From Lichenostomus cassidix (taxonomy: Eukaryota; Chordata; Aves; Passeriformes; Meliphagidae): a DNA stretch of 64,000 bases. Positions 59,854 through 64,000 of this stretch are shown piece by piece. Under the pieces are notes generated by a model. The model was not told where the DNA came from. It did no database searches and saw only the letters and a program-made list of their open reading frames with translations. The translations under genes were made by a program, and so were the position numbers. The stretch is taken from the NCBI GenBank assembly GCA_008360975.2, contig CM039182.1:45582491-45646490 (forward strand), in the 5' to 3' direction. Positions within the stretch are counted from its first letter, which is position 1. Each line of letters starts with the position of its first letter.

Positions 59854-62800
59854 ATCTCAGTGTCAAGATTTATCTTGATGTTTAGCACATGAGCTGAATA
59901 GTCTTTAACATCTACGTGACATCGTTGCCTTTTATTGTTAGTTTATTTTATTAGTAGTACCTTTTATTGCCCTGTTTACTGGCTCTTTGGTCACATTAAT
60001 ACAGTAACGTGCCTGTGTGTATCCAGTACATTTCCCTGTTTGAGGAGATGAAGTCAGATAAGGCTCCAGGTGACTAATCAAACTTCAGCACTTCAGCAGT
60101 GGTGTGTGTACAATGCCTAAACTGTTTCTTTGCTGTCTCAGAGGTGCTGCTTTCACAAGTTAGACCAGGCCCCGGAAGAGCTGTGTGGTTTAAAGCAGCG
60201 GGGAATGAAAGCACACGCAGAGGTAATTCTCTTTTCAACCTCATGCCGGTTCTTTCTTCCATGTCAATGGCTCTGTGACTCAGTACTGACCCAGGTCTTG
60301 CTCTCACTGCTGGTTCAGGCACTGACCTCTTTTGTACTGGAACTTGGGAGGTGTGTGAAGATGTGCAGATGTCATACAGGCTGCCTCCTGGCATCAGGAG
60401 CCATCCCTGTGTTTTATGGACTCTGCTGATACTCCTCCTCTGGGTTATAGGCTCTGTAAGAACTCTGCCTTGCTGAATTGTACCCATGAGAAATGTTGTA
60501 GGAGGGAAGTATTTTAAATACTTCTGAAAGTGGAACTAAACAGAACTTTGTGTGGCTAATGTTAAGCATGAAGTAGAAAGAAACTGGTTTTAAGGGTGAG
60601 CCTGCTTCAGAGTATGCCTAATTTAAAGCTCCTTTCATGTAGGAATCCAGAGCAAAAAACAGAAAACAACTTGAAGGTAGCTGGGAATGGGAAACAAAAG
60701 AGGAAAAACACTAGCCTGGCTAATAAATTAAGTGGTCTGCAGGTTTGTGCAGAGGTGTCCCTTAGCTGTACTGCAATGTGGCAAGGGCTTGTGTATCTTA
60801 ACAGAGGCATTGAGAAGTGAAATGAGAAATACCGTGAAAAACAGTAGTTTAAATCTTGAAAATATTAGAATGTTATCAAATTATTTTCCCCCAAAATTTA
60901 ACTATCCATCTGATCCTGTTCTCTGTAAAGCTTGGCACAATTTACCGTCCCAGATCTGACCAATCCTTTTATAACAATTAAACTTGCAATTGCATATGTA
61001 TTTAAGCAACTGGAAAAAAATGAGAGAATGTGTTAAAAATTAGCAGAGTCAAATTACTTTTTTGTTACTTTAGGTAAGGGAAACTGAAATTATGTAAGAC
61101 TGACTTAAATTAGCTTTACCAGAAAAGAGCTAAACTTTTTTGCAAATGTAGCAGAGCTTGAGGACATGAGTTGATTCATTGAAACTTGTATGTAAATATA
61201 CTTCAAAGCCAAGTACCAGTTGAATAGGCTAAGATTAGGCTGAAGCTTTGTACTAAGACACTACTTAGAACTCTGTGAAGGCTTTAATCATATTTGCTCT
61301 ATTTATGAAATGAGAACTGCATATTTTTCAGCTGTTGTCTTTGTTCCTGCAAAAGTCTTTTTCTAATTCTGCCATTAGTGACCACTTCCAGGCAGATGAC
61401 AATGCTTTCCCTGCAGTTTCCTTCTTGAATTATGCTAGGAAAGTAGACTTGAGAATAGCATTTGTCAGCTACTTTCCTTTGGGGCTGAATACTGGCTCAG
61501 CAACCAGTTGTGAAGGTGAACAAATAAGCTCACTTACTAGTAAGTTCACTTAATAGTAAGTATGTCTTTAGCAGTCACTGGAGAACTGTTGATCACTTGA
61601 CTAGTCTTGTCTTTAAATACAATATTATTTACAGCAAATTAATTTTAAATTAGGTACTACATAATTTTGGGCCATATAAAACACAAAGCATAGAGGTAAC
61701 ATATAGGAAAAAAACCATAGACTAGCAGGAAGTTACATAGACTGCCTGTATTTCAAAAGATGTTCATATATGGATAAAATCAAGTTCTTCCAGGTTCTGT
61801 GAGGCAATTATGACTTAGGGCCACTGCAGTTTATTATTTCCTATTCAGTATTTATTTCCTATTCGAGTTCACTCTTTTTTGTTTTCCTTTGGTAAGAAAC
61901 TACACAAAGATTTTAAATGCAAGTTGAAAGTTCTCAGTAACAGAACTAGCCCACTCTGCTCCTTCATCTGCAATGAAACAACAAAGGCTTGTCCTAAAGC
62001 CTAATGCAGCCTGGTAACAGTAGGGTGAAGAGAGAAGGAGCCATAGGACTGAGCAGCCCATCCAGGCTGGAGTTACTTGGATACAGCTCATGTTTTTGCC
62101 TGAGGTACATGATTCTCCAAATTGCATTATAAAGGAGTACTGCTGCCTTTCTTTTTATGTATGCTCCCTTGCACAGGCTTGCAACCTGAAAGCAATATAA
62201 GCAGACCTATCAGCAGGAGCCCCTGAGTCACCTCACACCTCTTATCTAAAAAACATAGGTGTTAAAAAAAAGTTTATGTAATGGTAAATGCAAACAAGTT
62301 ATGTCACCTTCATAAAAAAAAAAAAAAAATTGGTAGCTTGCCATTGTTACTCTGTTACTCTGGTCCTGTAAATCCTCACATGGCACAAAATGCCAAGGCA
62401 TCAGGAAGAGTTTTATATAAGGCAGCATTCTTATCTAAAGTCCCTTTTCTAGTCAAAACCTTTAATAACTGTACAAGACAAAACTTTGTAAAGCTCCTTG
62501 AGACCTAGCCCAAACAATATATAGGTGTTGTCTGTATTGAAGGTGACAGTTGTAGTTACTGTAATAAGAAACAATTAAGGAATTTGCTCTTGATTACTGA
62601 AGACTGAAAACTGGTCTGCCATCTTCTGAACTTACAGAAAATGTTCCTCCTTACCTTCTTAATGCCTGCAGTTCTTCACTTTCAAGAACGCAGAATTTAT
62701 ATGACTGGAGAAGTGCTGATTTACAAAAATGATAGCAGGGGATTCCAGTTCTTTGTAGTCCTTAGTTTGACTTCAATACCTAATTTTCAGCTTTTGCTGA

Positions 62801-62900
62801 CTAGTGAGCAGAGTGAACTTAATATACTCCTCTCCAGGCTTTTTGCAGCTTAACTATTTCTATCTGCCTTCACTAAGCTACTCACAAGTGTGCATGTGGT
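59854..62900. other. Non-coding region downstream of AVL9
   Basis: AT-rich sequence without recognisable exons, RNA genes or transposon families. It contains the tandem duplication at 61530-61561 and an A run near 62315-62328. Confidence 0.5.
61530..61561. repeat. 16-bp tandem duplication with 12-bp palindrome
   Basis: Two copies of tcacttactagtaagt with one mismatch. The first contains the perfect palindrome CTTACTAGTAAG at 61533-61544. Confidence 0.8.
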
Positions 62901-62920
62901 GGGAGGCTGGCACAGCTCTA

Positions 62921-64000
62921 TTTATTTTCAACCAAAAAGCACACTCAGGCAGTTTGATTCAGTCTTTTTTAATAAATTAATGTCATTCAAAATACAGTGC
63001 CAGAACATGATGCAGCTGAACATGCTAGTAAGGTTTGTCATGAAGCACCTGTGTTCATGGTAGGTTGGCGGCACCCCGCTACTTCTAGTGGTTCCTGGGA
63101 TTAATGCCAGAGCAGCACTAGGCATCTGCTCTCCTGCACTCACAGCACAGGATATTCCTGAAGTTTGCTCCCCCCCCCCCACAAAGTAAAAAACCTGACA
63201 GCTAAGGGATATCTATACACAATCACACTACAGTAATGCTTGTTATTAAATTAACAGAAAATAAAGACCTGGTTAATCCACACTAAAACTTTGTTTTACA
63301 ATGGAAAAATACATCAGCAGCAGGAAGTAATATACATGAGCCAATGTTACTGTAATACAGAATGTGGAGGCATTTACTGATTAAAGCCCCACATAGACCC
63401 GCACTATGAGGACTGGCAATTCCTATTGCAAGCCCAGCAACTTAAGTCCACACCTGGTAATCTACCAGCTGCTTGGAAGACCTGTATTCTAAATAGACAG
63501 GTATAAGTTAGTGAAAATAGAATACATGCACCTCATCATACAGCTTGACTGAACCTGCAGTCATTTTGCCCAGCATGTTGCCATACAATGGAAGATCTAC
63601 CCTTCCTACCACAGGTAGATCCATGGGATTTGTTTCTTTTTCTTTTAATGGCATTACTATACCAACGTAGATATTAGTATTTAGTAAGTGCAGCACAGTC
63701 TCTTGATTAGGCCACACTGACAATTATATAACTAGCACTTAAGTAGAATATCCAGAAGTAGTTCAAATATAACTGGAAGATACTTTCAAAAGAGTTGTGA
63801 CATCATCCTAGAAACAATAACTACTTTTTTTCTGAAGCTAATTTTCCTGAACCAAGACTTTATAGAACTAGAATTAATTCTTTAGACAAGTCAGATGCTT
63901 AAGCTTATGATATACATATATTTTTCTCAATTATCAGATAATAGTATTTGAGATTATGGAAGCATAATTGCTCATTTCACTAATTCATACTGAATGGCGG
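62921..64000 (-). other. Possible 3' end of a minus-strand transcript entering the window
   Basis: On the minus strand ATTAAA lies at 62973-62968 and AATAAA at 62926-62921. The frame at 63508-63723 is bounded by a TAA just upstream and matches no protein I know, so it is not treated as coding. In human the next gene beyond AVL9 in this direction is KBTBD2, which is on the opposite strand and so would end toward AVL9. That makes a KBTBD2 3'UTR a reasonable guess. It is inference from gene order, not from coding sequence. Confidence 0.3.
63170..63180. repeat. Poly-C run
   Basis: Eleven C in a row. Homopolymer length here is liable to sequencing error. Confidence 0.8.

Noticed and set aside
63508..63723. 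Minus-strand 71-codon frame near the window end, considered as a C-terminal exon
   Set aside because: It needs a TTG start, has a TAA just upstream, shows no acceptor in a suitable place, and matches neither a kelch-repeat protein nor another family I know.
1..64000. CRISPR arrays, operons, phage or other prokaryotic defence systems
   Set aside because: The window is vertebrate chromosome with long introns and LINE/LTR repeats; no regularly spaced repeats or clustered prokaryotic-type genes are present.

Overview
This is a piece of a bird nuclear chromosome. The bird assignment rests on repeated CR1 LINE 3' ends, most of them reversed and beginning with an 'atcatagaatc'-type tail, on an avian ERVL-type solo LTR, and on two intron-rich vertebrate genes with canonical GT-AG junctions. 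No bacterial, phage or CRISPR features are present, and I found no convincing tRNA or rRNA gene. The species cannot be fixed from the sequence alone.

Two protein-coding genes can be assembled exon by exon. LZTFL1 lies on the minus strand, with its stop at 1958 and its start at 11529: ten coding exons, 297 residues, all junctions in phase. AVL9 lies on the plus strand from 17506 to 54372: sixteen coding exons, 636 residues, all junctions in phase. They are divergent (head to head) and about 6 kb apart, each with its own GC-rich promoter. The LZTFL1 promoter carries a textbook RFX X-box, which fits its job in cilia (BBSome traffic). AVL9 is a DENN-family protein of late secretory traffic and cell migration. 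The two genes are not known to act together; their adjacency is a matter of chromosome arrangement.

Layout: 1-1957, LZTFL1 3'UTR and flank; 1958-11529, LZTFL1 exons and introns with one CR1; 11530-17505, intergenic, with the LZTFL1 promoter, two CR1 copies, a decayed PDE1-type phosphodiesterase exon on the minus strand, and the AVL9 CpG island; 17572-33433, a very large AVL9 intron 1 holding LINE fragments, a 261-bp solo LTR with 6-bp target duplications and a roughly 1-kb ERVL-type LTR; 33434-54372, AVL9 exons 2-16 with a few CR1 fragments; 54373-about 60000, AVL9 3'UTR and flank; about 62900-64000, a possible 3' end of a minus-strand transcript.

The observations most worth checking are the PDE1-like exon relic between the genes (in human, PDE1C is a near neighbour of AVL9 but LZTFL1 is on another chromosome), a 38-nt candidate cassette exon that would give AVL9 a different C-terminus, and the X-box. 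I see no sign of a novel multi-gene system here.
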